IMG/VR virus record: IMGVR_UViG_3300010299_004680
Span: 1 to 22,370 of that record
DNA: 22,370 bases
Strand: one strand, 5' to 3'
Source: a virus
The translations under genes were made by a program, and so were the position numbers. The notes beneath the pieces are model-generated. The model searched no databases, was not told the DNA's origin, and saw only the letters and a program-made list of their open reading frames with translations. This document shows positions 13,938-21,226 of this stretch, piece by piece; position 1 is the first letter of the stretch; each line of letters begins with the position of its first letter.

Positions 13938-14837
13938 ATGCAACCTCAATTTCCGATTTATATTCCCTCCAAAAGCAGAGCGAGCACAGCAACAACCCCG
14001 CGAGTTCTTGAGGATATGGGAGTTGATTATCGGATTGTTGTTGAGGAGCAACAGTATAAAGAATATTCTGAATATTTCAAAAAAAGTAGGTTGTTGGTAT
14101 TGGACCCAAAATATTATGCTGAGTATGATGCCTGTATGGAAATTGAAGAAGGCGAGTCAAAGGGTTCTGGACCCGCACGCAATTTTATCTGGGAGCACTC
14201 AATCAGTGAAGGGCACGATTGGCACTGGACTATGGACGATAACATATATGAATTTTTACGGCTGCACAAAAATCAAAAAATAGCTGTTGGAGATGGAACA
14301 ATTTTTGTGGCAATGGAAGATTTTTCATTAAGATATGAAAATGTTGCTATGGCTGGACCGCATTATCGGGGCTTTGCTGATGCAAGAAAAAAGATGCCAC
14401 CTTTTATAACTGGCACTCGGGTTTTTTCTTGTAATTTAATCCGCAATGATTTGCCTTTTAGATGGCGTGGCAGATATAACGAAGATGTGGATTTATCTTT
14501 AAGAATGCTCAAAGCTGGCTGGGCAACAATACAATTTTTTGCATTTCTCCAAGACAAGGCTAAAACTCAAACATTTGCTGGAGGAAATACAGAAGCTTTT
14601 TATGCAAAAGAAGGAACATATCTGAAATCAAAAATGTTGGTTGATTTACACCCTGATGTAACTGAGTTGGCGTGGAGATTTGGTAGAGTTCATCACCACG
14701 TGGATTACTCACAGTGGAGAGGAATGCCGCTGATTAAAAAGAAAGATTATCAATCATCAAAAAACAATCCTTATAAAATGAAACTTGTGAATAAAACAAG
14801 AAGCGGCAAGAAATCTGGTAAAAAATATCTTGATTGA
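13938..14837 (+). CDS. TAGT-family glycosyltransferase, second copy
   Basis: A 299-residue protein starting one base after the previous stop, with GAGGA just ahead. It follows the TET-associated glycosyltransferase pattern closely: 'FPIYIPSKSRASTATTPRVL' (5-24), 'YRIVVEEQQYKEY', 'RNFIWEHSISEGHDWHW' (81-97), the metal site MDDN (99-102), 'MEDFSLRYENVAMAGPHY' and 'RYNEDVDLSLRML' (179-191). These enzymes have a GT-A fold and are predicted, from phage genomics, to glycosylate hydroxymethylated bases. It shares the IYIPSK-RA start and acidic site with the preceding gene but is diverged, so the two may act in sequence or on different acceptors. The sugar is inferred to be a pentose from the flanking genes. 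The C-terminus is Lys/Ser-rich and basic, suiting DNA binding. Confidence 0.82.
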   Translation: MQPQFPIYIPSKSRASTATTPRVLEDMGVDYRIVVEEQQYKEYSEYFKKSRLLVLDPKYYAEYDACMEIEEGESKGSGPARNFIWEHSISEGHDWHWTMDDNIYEFLRLHKNQKIAVGDGTIFVAMEDFSLRYENVAMAGPHYRGFADARKKMPPFITGTRVFSCNLIRNDLPFRWRGRYNEDVDLSLRMLKAGWATIQFFAFLQDKAKTQTFAGGNTEAFYAKEGTYLKSKMLVDLHPDVTELAWRFGRVHHHVDYSQWRGMPLIKKKDYQSSKNNPYKMKLVNKTRSGKKSGKKYLD

Positions 14838-14864
14838 AAAAAGAGCTTTTATCCAAAAACGCTT

Positions 14865-14879
14865 TATACTTAATTAACA
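14865..14879 (+). promoter_or_regulatory. -10 box with very short leader before 14880
   Basis: TATACT (14865-14870) lies nine bases before ATG 14880, so a leader of only two or three bases is expected. No -35 box is clear. Confidence 0.45.
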
Positions 14880-15479
14880 ATGGCAAGAAAAAACAAACTC
14901 ACAGAAGAACGAAAAGAAAAAATTGTTTCTTTTATCCGTGCTGGCAATTATGCAACACAGGCAGCGCAGGCGGCGGGAGTCAGTGAAAGCACATTTTACA
15001 GATGGCTTGCCAGGGGAAAAGATGCCGCTATTGTGTGCGAAAGATGGGAAGAAGATGTGGAAAACTGGAATAATTTGAATGATATGCAAAAGCGCAAACA
15101 GCAAAACAAAAAGCCCAATCTTGACAATGCGCCAGATGCTGATGATATTCTTTATTGGGAGTTTTGGGAGGCAGTCAAAAAAAGCGAAGCTGAGGCAGAA
15201 GCCTCTGCTGTTTTGCATATTAAGAAAGCAGCAAACGATGGCACCTGGCAAGCAGCCGCTTGGTATTTAGAAAGAAAATACAAAGACAGATGGGGACGAC
15301 AGGATAAAATCTCCCACGAAGGCACCATAAATCACTCACTAGGACTTAACGCATCAGAAGAAGAGATTGCAAACACAAGAAAGCGATTAGAGCAGGCGAG
15401 ACAATTGCCAGAAGGAGGCGTGGAGATTACGCGGACTGAGTTAATAGAAGCGGAAATTATTGAAGACAATGAAGAGTGA
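14880..15479 (+). CDS. Terminase small subunit-like HTH protein
   Basis: A 199-residue protein. Residues about 18-45 form a helix-turn-helix ('NYATQAAQAAGVSESTFYRW'). A central helical region (about 95-140) has 'ASAVLHIKKAANDGTWQAAA' and 'WYLERKYKDRWGRQDK', which is typical of phage small terminases that bind packaging sites. The C-terminus is acidic. Unusually, it lies 2.7 kb ahead of the large terminase, next to the glycosyltransferases, and its end overlaps the sugar-nucleotide decarboxylase gene. A transcription regulator of similar fold is an alternative. Confidence 0.7.
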   Translation: MARKNKLTEERKEKIVSFIRAGNYATQAAQAAGVSESTFYRWLARGKDAAIVCERWEEDVENWNNLNDMQKRKQQNKKPNLDNAPDADDILYWEFWEAVKKSEAEAEASAVLHIKKAANDGTWQAAAWYLERKYKDRWGRQDKISHEGTINHSLGLNASEEEIANTRKRLEQARQLPEGGVEITRTELIEAEIIEDNEE

Positions 15480-16428
15480 TAATAAAACAGTCAGTGTTGT
15501 TTCTGGAGGCGCTGGTTTTCTTGGCTCTCACTTGTGCGAGGCGTTATTGGCAAAAGGACACCGTGTTATTGCCATAGATAATTTATCAACAGGCTCAAGC
15601 AAAAATTTGGCAAACATATTATTCACGGAGAAAGACTTTCAGTTTATTCACGGCGATATTACAAAGGCAATTTCAATCAAAGAAGAAGTCAATTTTATTT
15701 ACAATCTGGCATCTCCTGCAAGTCCTAAAGATTATCAAAAGCTGAGTGTTGAAACACTGAGAGCGGGAGCATACGGCACAGAAAATCTTTTACAGCTAGC
15801 AGAAGACAACAGCGCCAGCTTTTTACAGGCATCAACATCAGAAATATATGGAGACCCGCTTATTAGCCCACAAACAGAAAGCTATTGGGGAAATGTCAAT
15901 CCAGTAGGAGCGCGCTCAATGTATGATGAGGCAAAGCGATACGGAGAAGCACTGGTTATGGCGCATCACCGCCAATACAAGACAGATACAAAGATTGCCA
16001 GAATATTTAACACATACGGAACAAGAATGAAATCAGACGACGGCAGAGCAATCCCCACTTTTTTGGCTCAAGCATTACAAGATAAAGATATAACTGTTTT
16101 TGGCGACGGCACGCAAACGCGTTCTTTTTGTTATGTCGGTGATTGTATTGCTGGACTGATAGCTTTAATGGAAAGTTCATATCATAGCCCGATTAACATT
16201 GGCAATCCAACAGAACACTCACTGCAAGAAGTGGCTGAAAAGGTTATTGATGCAACAAACTCAAGTTCTCAAATTGTTTATCTTGATTTGCCAGAAGATG
16301 ACCCAAAGACACGCAAGCCAGATATTAGCAAAGCAAAAAAAATCTTAAACTGGGAGCCAAAGATAGATTTGGAAAGAGGGTTGAAGATTGTTCTGCATCA
16401 GTCAAATTATCAAGATTTGATTTACTGA
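15469..16428 (+). CDS. uxs: UDP-glucuronate decarboxylase (UDP-xylose synthase)
   Basis: A 319-residue extended short-chain dehydrogenase, the usual length for bacterial UDP-xylose synthases. It has the NAD site 'GGAGFLGS' (13-20), the family marker 'NLASPASPKDYQ' (79-90), 'TSEIYGDP' with the Glu typical of decarboxylases (123-130), 'ESYWGNVNPVGARSMYDEAK' with the Tyr152/Lys156 pair, 'IFNTYGTRM' and 'QTRSFCYVGD'. It converts UDP-glucuronate, the product of the dehydrogenase at 11012, to UDP-xylose. Most family members have 'GPR' in two places where this one has 'GAR' and 'GTR', a small divergence. ATG 15469 overlaps the preceding gene by 11 bases; TTG 15460 is an alternative start. Neither has a strong ribosome site, so coupling is likely. 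Confidence 0.9.
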   Translation: MKSDNKTVSVVSGGAGFLGSHLCEALLAKGHRVIAIDNLSTGSSKNLANILFTEKDFQFIHGDITKAISIKEEVNFIYNLASPASPKDYQKLSVETLRAGAYGTENLLQLAEDNSASFLQASTSEIYGDPLISPQTESYWGNVNPVGARSMYDEAKRYGEALVMAHHRQYKTDTKIARIFNTYGTRMKSDDGRAIPTFLAQALQDKDITVFGDGTQTRSFCYVGDCIAGLIALMESSYHSPINIGNPTEHSLQEVAEKVIDATNSSSQIVYLDLPEDDPKTRKPDISKAKKILNWEPKIDLERGLKIVLHQSNYQDLIY

Positions 16429-16442
16429 AATCTTTTAAGATG

Positions 16443-16466
16443 AAAAACAGCGTGCGCGTTTTTTTC
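16443..16466 (+). terminator. Possible terminator after the decarboxylase gene
   Basis: AAAAAC and GTTTTT enclose a small GC/GC stem, followed by T residues. It is weak by stem length but recurs before 16765 and, on the minus strand, before 6308, always just upstream of the same promoter. Confidence 0.4.
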
Positions 16467-16470
16467 CTGC

Positions 16471-16482
16471 TATTATCCAATT
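16471..16482 (+). promoter_or_regulatory. Extended -10 promoter giving a leaderless start at 16483
   Basis: TGC-TATTAT (16468-16476) is an extended -10 box; CCAATT and ATG 16483 follow, six bases later. Confidence 0.6.
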
Positions 16483-16725
16483 ATGAACACTACACCACAA
16501 AAACTAAATATTATTTCCAATGTATGCACACGCGTTATCCAGCTTTCAAATGACCACACCTGGACTTGGGAGCTAACTCCAAACAGCGCCGGTCCTGTTA
16601 CAACTGGCACACTCCACCTAAACGCTCACCGAGATGGTGATGAATACTGGTTTGAAGTTGGCTTGATGGAAGCCGAAGGAATTATGTCAGACTGGGAGGA
16701 TATGGACATTAAGTTCGCACGATGA
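16483..16725 (+). CDS. Hypothetical small protein with MNTTPQKLN start
   Basis: An 80-residue protein. Its first nine codons are identical to those of the next gene because of the 72-base repeat. The rest looks like a small beta-sandwich ('DHTWTWELTPNSAGPVTTG', 'GDEYWFEVGLMEAEGIMSDW') and is unlike the next gene. No family was recognised. The stop lies at the beginning of repeat copy 2. Confidence 0.65.
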   Translation: MNTTPQKLNIISNVCTRVIQLSNDHTWTWELTPNSAGPVTTGTLHLNAHRDGDEYWFEVGLMEAEGIMSDWEDMDIKFAR

Positions 16726-16792
16726 AAAACAGCGTGCGCGTTTTTTTCCTGCTATTATCCAATTATGAACACTACACCACAAAAACTAAATA
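16721..16792 (+). repeat. 72-base direct repeat, copy 2
   Basis: Perfect copy of 16439-16510, offset by 282 bases. Recombination between the copies would remove exactly one promoter plus the 80-residue gene. Confidence 0.97.
16753..16764 (+). promoter_or_regulatory. Extended -10 promoter giving a leaderless start at 16765
   Basis: Duplicate of the promoter at 16471: TGC-TATTAT, six bases, ATG 16765. Confidence 0.6.
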
Positions 16793-17133
16793 CCGAAAAA
16801 ATTACCGAAGCCAACCTGAGCAATCCAAGATTTGCTTATTCAGATTGGTATAATATGCCAGTTGCAATGTCAATTGAATATGCTGGCTATCAATACTATT
16901 ATCAACTGCCCAAAGATGATACTGAGCTGGAGACAATTAAGGTTTATGACCTTGATAAATACCCAGCTGGCATCAGCACAAACGGGGCTGAGCCTGTTGA
17001 TGTTATTACATACGGGCAAGACACCGTTGCAGAGCAACTCGGAGCATTTGAATATGCTGAACAGATTATTCTTGCATACATCAATGACCCGAGAAGCAGC
17101 GATTATTTACAAACACAAAAGGAGACAAACTAA
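16765..17133 (+). CDS. Hypothetical protein, 122 residues, MNTTPQKLN start
   Basis: It begins with the same nine residues as the preceding gene and then diverges fully. The body is acidic and aromatic-rich ('FAYSDWYNMPVAMSIEYAGY', 'QYYYQLPKDDTELETIKVYD'), probably a small globular protein. The stop is one base before the ATG of the LPD29 gene, so the two form an operon. No family was recognised. Confidence 0.65.
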   Translation: MNTTPQKLNTEKITEANLSNPRFAYSDWYNMPVAMSIEYAGYQYYYQLPKDDTELETIKVYDLDKYPAGISTNGAEPVDVITYGQDTVAEQLGAFEYAEQIILAYINDPRSSDYLQTQKETN

Positions 17134-17134
17134 A

Positions 17135-17716
17135 ATGATAATCACAACAACAACACTAAATGAAATCCTTTCAGCGAAAGCACAGAAAAAGCTGGAAGAA
17201 GTAATTGCAGAAGAGAATTGTGCAAGCCTTTCTCCGAAGCACACAGCAAAAATTATCCGTATTGTTCTCAAAGAAAACTGGCAGCTCCATAAGTTTTCTG
17301 TGAAGTCAGACAGATATGGCATTTGGGTCAACTGGACAGATGGACCAACAGAACAACAAGTTGCAGAAATTCTTGATGTTTTTGGCGGAAGGCTGTTTGA
17401 TGCAATGACAGACAGCACCGATTTCCAGTATATCCCATTTACTCAGTCAAACGGCGAAACAGTCAAAGTATGTTTCTATGGCTTTTCTCCCATTTATCGC
17501 AGGGACATTGGAGAATGGACTGAAAAGCGATTGAAGGCAAAAATCTCCAAGATTGTTGGAGAAGAGTTTCAATTGGCAAATGAATATGCATTTGATTTTA
17601 TTGATGGCGAGCTTTTGCCCTTTGCAAGCGACTGCAACACCACACGCGGATTTACTATTTATGCAAAGATGTTTGAACAAACAGATTTGTATTCTAGCAA
17701 ATCAAAATCAATTTAA
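17135..17716 (+). CDS. LPD29-domain protein
   Basis: A 193-residue protein starting at ATG 17135, ten bases after AAGGAG. Residues about 30-100 fit LPD29, one of the 'large polyvalent protein-associated domains': 'LSPKHTAKIIRIVLKENW', 'KFSVKSDRYGIWVNWTDGPT', 'VAEILDVFGGRLFDAMTD'. LPD domains occur in huge phage and plasmid polyproteins near DNA-processing domains, and also as small separate proteins like this one; their role is unknown. A strong terminator follows, closing the 16765-17716 operon. Confidence 0.72.
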   Translation: MIITTTTLNEILSAKAQKKLEEVIAEENCASLSPKHTAKIIRIVLKENWQLHKFSVKSDRYGIWVNWTDGPTEQQVAEILDVFGGRLFDAMTDSTDFQYIPFTQSNGETVKVCFYGFSPIYRRDIGEWTEKRLKAKISKIVGEEFQLANEYAFDFIDGELLPFASDCNTTRGFTIYAKMFEQTDLYSSKSKSI

Positions 17717-17740
17717 CACTAGTAATTACCTCCTAAAGAG

Positions 17741-17769
17741 AAGCCCGCTTAATCGCGGGCTTTTCTTTT
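17741..17769 (+). terminator. Rho-independent terminator
   Basis: AAGCCCGC (17741-17748), a 6-base loop, GCGGGCTT (17755-17762) and a T-rich tail form a textbook terminator at the end of the LPD29 operon. Confidence 0.92.
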
Positions 17770-17776
17770 GCTATCA

Positions 17777-17789
17777 TAATATAGGAATA
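17777..17789 (+). promoter_or_regulatory. -10 box giving a leaderless start at 17790
   Basis: TAATAT (17777-17782) lies seven bases before ATG 17790; CATAAT two bases further upstream is an alternative reading. An AGGA four bases before the ATG could help if a longer leader exists. Confidence 0.5.
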
Positions 17790-17990
17790 ATGGATAGATT
17801 TTACCAATCACAAACAGGAGATGCCAACTTTTTGACTTTGTTTTATTTTGAAGAGGTGTATGGCTCAGCACAAAAGAGCAAAGAAGAGGCTGTGGAAGAT
17901 TTATCAAAAGCTTGGAAAGCAACTGCAAATTATGTTTATGAAATATCTTTAAGGAAAGAAACAAAAGAGCCTGTTTATTGGTGCAATTAA
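17790..17990 (+). CDS. Hypothetical small protein, 66 residues
   Basis: A short acidic, aromatic-rich protein ('YQSQTGDANFLTLFYFEEVY') with one helix ('SKEEAVEDLSKAWKATANYV'). It sits between a strong terminator and a non-coding stretch, with its own leaderless promoter. ATG 17790 is chosen because the longer frame to 17553 overlaps the LPD29 gene and crosses the terminator. No family was recognised. Confidence 0.6.
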   Translation: MDRFYQSQTGDANFLTLFYFEEVYGSAQKSKEEAVEDLSKAWKATANYVYEISLRKETKEPVYWCN

Positions 17991-18145
17991 CAAAGCGTGT
18001 AAAATGCGTGCAATCAGCCAGCAAAAGGACACAATTCCAAGCGCTCAGAAGCTCCTGAGGCTATCAGCAGAGCAAAAGAAGCATATTCACATACATCAGC
18101 AAGGCAAACACGCCTGAGAGCTTTAGAAACGCGTTCTTGGAAATT
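17991..18145. other. Intergenic stretch with inverted repeats and a doubtful 37-codon frame
   Basis: A 37-residue frame (18004-18117, 'MRAISQQKDTIPSAQKLLRL'...) exists but has no promoter or ribosome site at its start. CTCAG and CTGAG arms near 18043-18058 and other AGCGC-rich pieces resemble the intergenic sequences at 4675 and 12293. Confidence 0.3.
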
Positions 18146-18182
18146 CTGGCAAATTATTGTTTTTGATAATATAATAAGAGCA
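18146..18182 (+). promoter_or_regulatory. Promoter giving a leaderless start at 18183
   Basis: CTGGCA (18146-18151), an 18-base spacer and a perfect TATAAT (18170-18175) are followed by seven bases and ATG 18183. Confidence 0.6.
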
Positions 18183-19691
18183 ATGTCATTTATTCCTGCA
18201 AGATTGCTATTCACAACAGAGGCTGAAAGAGAGCTTATCCAATCTGATGAATTGGCAAACGCTCTTTTTGTAGAAGAAGAAAAAGAAAAGGTTGGACAAT
18301 CGTTTCTTTATTTTCTTGAAAACTATGGCTCACATCTACCAGCAGATGGTGGTTCTCCAGAGCCATTACAAATGTGGGACTATCAGCCCAAGATGGCAGA
18401 AGTATTGGCAATTGGCAATGATACAATTTGCCTTAAAAGTAGGCGCATCGGCTTTACTTTAATTGTGTGCCATTATCTTGTTTGGATTGCAGGCTTATCT
18501 GATGAAAAACCTGGAGCGCGGTGCATAGCTATTTCAAAAAATCAAAGAGATGCGGACGAGCTTTTGGCCACTTGCCGCAGCATAGTTAATTGCCTACCCC
18601 CATATCTCAGACCAGCAATAGGCGCAGAAGCAAAGAGCGCGCAGGGACAATTAGGCAAAGAAACAACAAAACACTTTTCTTTTCCGCTCAGAGATGGCGC
18701 GTCTATTCGCTCACTGCCAGCAAGCAGCAGCGCAGCGCGCTCATATACAGCCACTGTTCTTTTTCTTGATGAGCTGGCATTTCATCAAAACGCAGATGAA
18801 GTATGGGTTTCAGCAAAGCCAACAACAGAAGGCGGCGGACAAGTGATTGTGGGAAGCACAGGCAATGGGCGCAGCGGAGACGGCAAACACTTTTGTTTCT
18901 TGTGGGAACAGGCAGAGCGTGAAAAGATTATGGAGCCTATTTTTATTTCTTGGCGAGACAGAGAAGATAGGACGCAAGAATGGTATGATGAAACAGCAAA
19001 AACAATGCCGACATTAGATAAGATGCAACAAGAATATCCAGATAATCCAGATGAAGCGTTTTCTGGTCAATCTGAAAACTTGGCGTTCTCAATTACATCA
19101 CTGGCAGAAGCAGAGAGAACAGGAAAAGAATTTGACAATCTTTTGACAGAAAACAATTTGCCAGAAGCAGCTGATGAAATAGAAATAGGGATTGACTGGG
19201 GATTAAATTCGGCAGCAGTGATTGTTTATCCTTTAGCGGGCTTTGGCTTTTATATCATAGATGAGCTGGTGTCCAATACAGATGATGCTGAAACATTTTC
19301 AAAAAATACATTGGCTTTGGCTTTTCAGTATGCACAAGAGCACAACACGAAAATTGGACGCGTGTTCTATGATGCCGCTGGTGCTCAGCAAATGAAATCT
19401 TTCCAACGCATATCACCGCCCGACATTAGAATTACAAAAGTGCCATTTAATAAATATAAAACAAGGACTGTTGAATTTATTAGGCTACTTTTGAAAAGAA
19501 CGAAAGCAAAAGAGCCGATTGGCACAATTGCAATTTCGGCAAGATGTGAAGAGACATTAAAGCAAATGAGAGACATTAAACAAATGGAAGATGGCAGATT
19601 GCACAAGGGCAATGACCACAGTGTTGATGCCTTGATTGCCGCTTTATCGCAGCGCGCTGTTGAGTGGGACAAAAATTATGGGGTTAATTAA
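18183..19691 (+). CDS. terL: Terminase large subunit
   Basis: A 502-residue packaging motor. The N-terminal ATPase has the modified Walker A 'KSRRIGFT' (85-92), Walker B 'VLFLDELAF' (192-200, Asp196 and catalytic Glu197) and the coupling motif 'GSTGNG' (224-229). The C-terminal RNase H-type nuclease has 'IGIDWG' (335-340, Asp338), 'FYDAAG' with Asp397, and 'NDHSVDAL' with Asp478 and Asp482. It pumps DNA into the prohead through the portal (next gene) and cuts the concatemer. It starts the head gene cluster and has its own leaderless promoter; the small subunit candidate lies 2.7 kb upstream. Confidence 0.95.
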   Translation: MSFIPARLLFTTEAERELIQSDELANALFVEEEKEKVGQSFLYFLENYGSHLPADGGSPEPLQMWDYQPKMAEVLAIGNDTICLKSRRIGFTLIVCHYLVWIAGLSDEKPGARCIAISKNQRDADELLATCRSIVNCLPPYLRPAIGAEAKSAQGQLGKETTKHFSFPLRDGASIRSLPASSSAARSYTATVLFLDELAFHQNADEVWVSAKPTTEGGGQVIVGSTGNGRSGDGKHFCFLWEQAEREKIMEPIFISWRDREDRTQEWYDETAKTMPTLDKMQQEYPDNPDEAFSGQSENLAFSITSLAEAERTGKEFDNLLTENNLPEAADEIEIGIDWGLNSAAVIVYPLAGFGFYIIDELVSNTDDAETFSKNTLALAFQYAQEHNTKIGRVFYDAAGAQQMKSFQRISPPDIRITKVPFNKYKTRTVEFIRLLLKRTKAKEPIGTIAISARCEETLKQMRDIKQMEDGRLHKGNDHSVDALIAALSQRAVEWDKNYGVN

Positions 19692-19711
19692 CCGCAATAT
19701 GAAGCAAAGAT

Positions 19712-19726
19712 TATACTTTTAAGAAT
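19712..19726 (+). promoter_or_regulatory. -10 box with very short leader before 19727
   Basis: TATACT (19712-19717) lies nine bases before ATG 19727. There is no Shine-Dalgarno sequence. Confidence 0.45.
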
Positions 19727-21226
19727 ATGGGTATTTTTACAGGATTGAACAATATGATGGGAAAAAATACATTTCCGCCCACAAAAGAAATTGCAGACCG
19801 TTGGGAGTGGATAGCATATTGGTCTGGATTGCGGGACAATAATGAAATCTATGTAAGGAATGAAGCAATCAAAAGAGGAATGGGCGGCAGAAATCGCCAA
19901 GCCTATATTGCTCAGCCCGTGCCGCGCGCTTTATCTCAAGCGAGCGCAAACCTACTTTTTGGAGAGCCGCCGACAATTAAAGCTGGCAACCCTGATGACC
20001 AAGAAAGACTTGATGCAATCATTGGAACAAATAAGCTCTTTGCACAATGCAGAGCGGCAGCAATTACAAGCAGTTCAGAAGGCGGTGTTTATCTTAAGGT
20101 CAGCATAGACCCCAGCACCCCACGCGGACAGAAGGTTCCGCTTATTCAGTTTATTGAAGAACGCAGAGTTATTCCAAACTTTCAAAACTTTTCCGAGCTG
20201 GTGTCAGCAACAGTTATTACAAACTGGCAAGAAAACAATAAAGTTTATAGACTGATGGAGAACCATATCCCCGGTTATATCTCATATGAGTTATATGCTG
20301 GAGGCAGCAATGAAATTGGATTAAAAATTCCTTTGGCAAATCACCCGAAAACAGCAGGTATTGAAGAAGAGATGGAAACTGGCGTGAGTGAATTGCTGGT
20401 GTCATATATCCCCAACAGCCTTAATACAAACAGCCCATTTGGAGTCAGTGATTACGCAAATGGAATTGATGATTTGTTTTTTGCTTTTAACGATGCGACC
20501 AGCATAGCACACAGAGCAACACAAAGCGGCGTGCCACTCACTGTGTTGCCTCGTGAATTGCTAGATGAAAACCAATCACTTAATCACGAAAAAACAATTG
20601 TTGCAGTGAATAAACTGGCAGATACTCTTGGAGAAGGCGATGTTTCAAAGATGATTGAAACAGTTCAGCACAACGCTCAGCAGGACAAGTTTATGAGTTA
20701 TGCAAAAGAAGTTCTTGATTTGTTGCTTATCTTTTCTGGGATTAGCCCGCAGAGTATTGGCAGAAGCGTAGATGGCGGAGCAACAAGCGGCACAGCGCTT
20801 AAATTAAAAATGTCATCAACACTATCAACTGCAGCAGGCAAAGCTGTATTTTATGAAGACAGTTTGGCTGAGATGCTCAGACTGGCAGCAATCTTGGATA
20901 CAGAAACATTTGGCGATGGCAACAACATTAAAGAAGCAGCTGATTGGACAGAAGCTGAAAGCGCTGTTTCTGTTAAGCTAGATGATGGATTGCCTGATGA
21001 TGAGATTGAGATGGCAAATATTATTCAGAGGCTGAAAGCATCTGGAGCAATTTCCCTGGAGCAGGCAGTCAGAAAAGCCAATCCGCATATGACAGATGAA
21101 CAAGTTGAAGCAGAGATTGATGCAATCAGAGCTGAAACACAAGCTGAAACAGCGGCAATCGGTGAAGCATTACCAACAACAAACATTGGTAATATTCTCA
21201 GCGACATCACCGCAGAAGAGCTTTAG
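19727..21226 (+). CDS. Portal protein
   Basis: A 499-residue protein directly after the large terminase. The start ('DRWEWIAYWSGLRDN'), 'YIAQPVPRALSQASANLLFG' (about 60-79), a long middle domain and 'GISPQSIGRSVDGGATSGTA' (about 340-360), followed by a long helix and an acidic, Ala/Glu-rich C-terminus, fit phage portals of the SPP1 gp6-like type. The portal forms the twelve-subunit ring through which DNA enters and leaves the capsid. Length and place agree with the family. Confidence 0.88.
   Translation: MGIFTGLNNMMGKNTFPPTKEIADRWEWIAYWSGLRDNNEIYVRNEAIKRGMGGRNRQAYIAQPVPRALSQASANLLFGEPPTIKAGNPDDQERLDAIIGTNKLFAQCRAAAITSSSEGGVYLKVSIDPSTPRGQKVPLIQFIEERRVIPNFQNFSELVSATVITNWQENNKVYRLMENHIPGYISYELYAGGSNEIGLKIPLANHPKTAGIEEEMETGVSELLVSYIPNSLNTNSPFGVSDYANGIDDLFFAFNDATSIAHRATQSGVPLTVLPRELLDENQSLNHEKTIVAVNKLADTLGEGDVSKMIETVQHNAQQDKFMSYAKEVLDLLLIFSGISPQSIGRSVDGGATSGTALKLKMSSTLSTAAGKAVFYEDSLAEMLRLAAILDTETFGDGNNIKEAADWTEAESAVSVKLDDGLPDDEIEMANIIQRLKASGAISLEQAVRKANPHMTDEQVEAEIDAIRAETQAETAAIGEALPTTNIGNILSDITAEEL

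Larger units (their letters stand above)
16439..16510 (+). repeat. 72-base direct repeat, copy 1 (promoter and gene start)
   Basis: Identical over 72 bases to 16721-16792. It includes a hairpin-like AAAAAC...GTTTTTTT segment, an extended -10 box, the start codon and the first nine codons of the next gene. Confidence 0.97.

Noticed and set aside
18004-18117. 37-codon frame between the 66-residue gene and the large terminase
   Set aside because: There is no promoter, ribosome site or recognisable domain; it is listed only within the intergenic entry.
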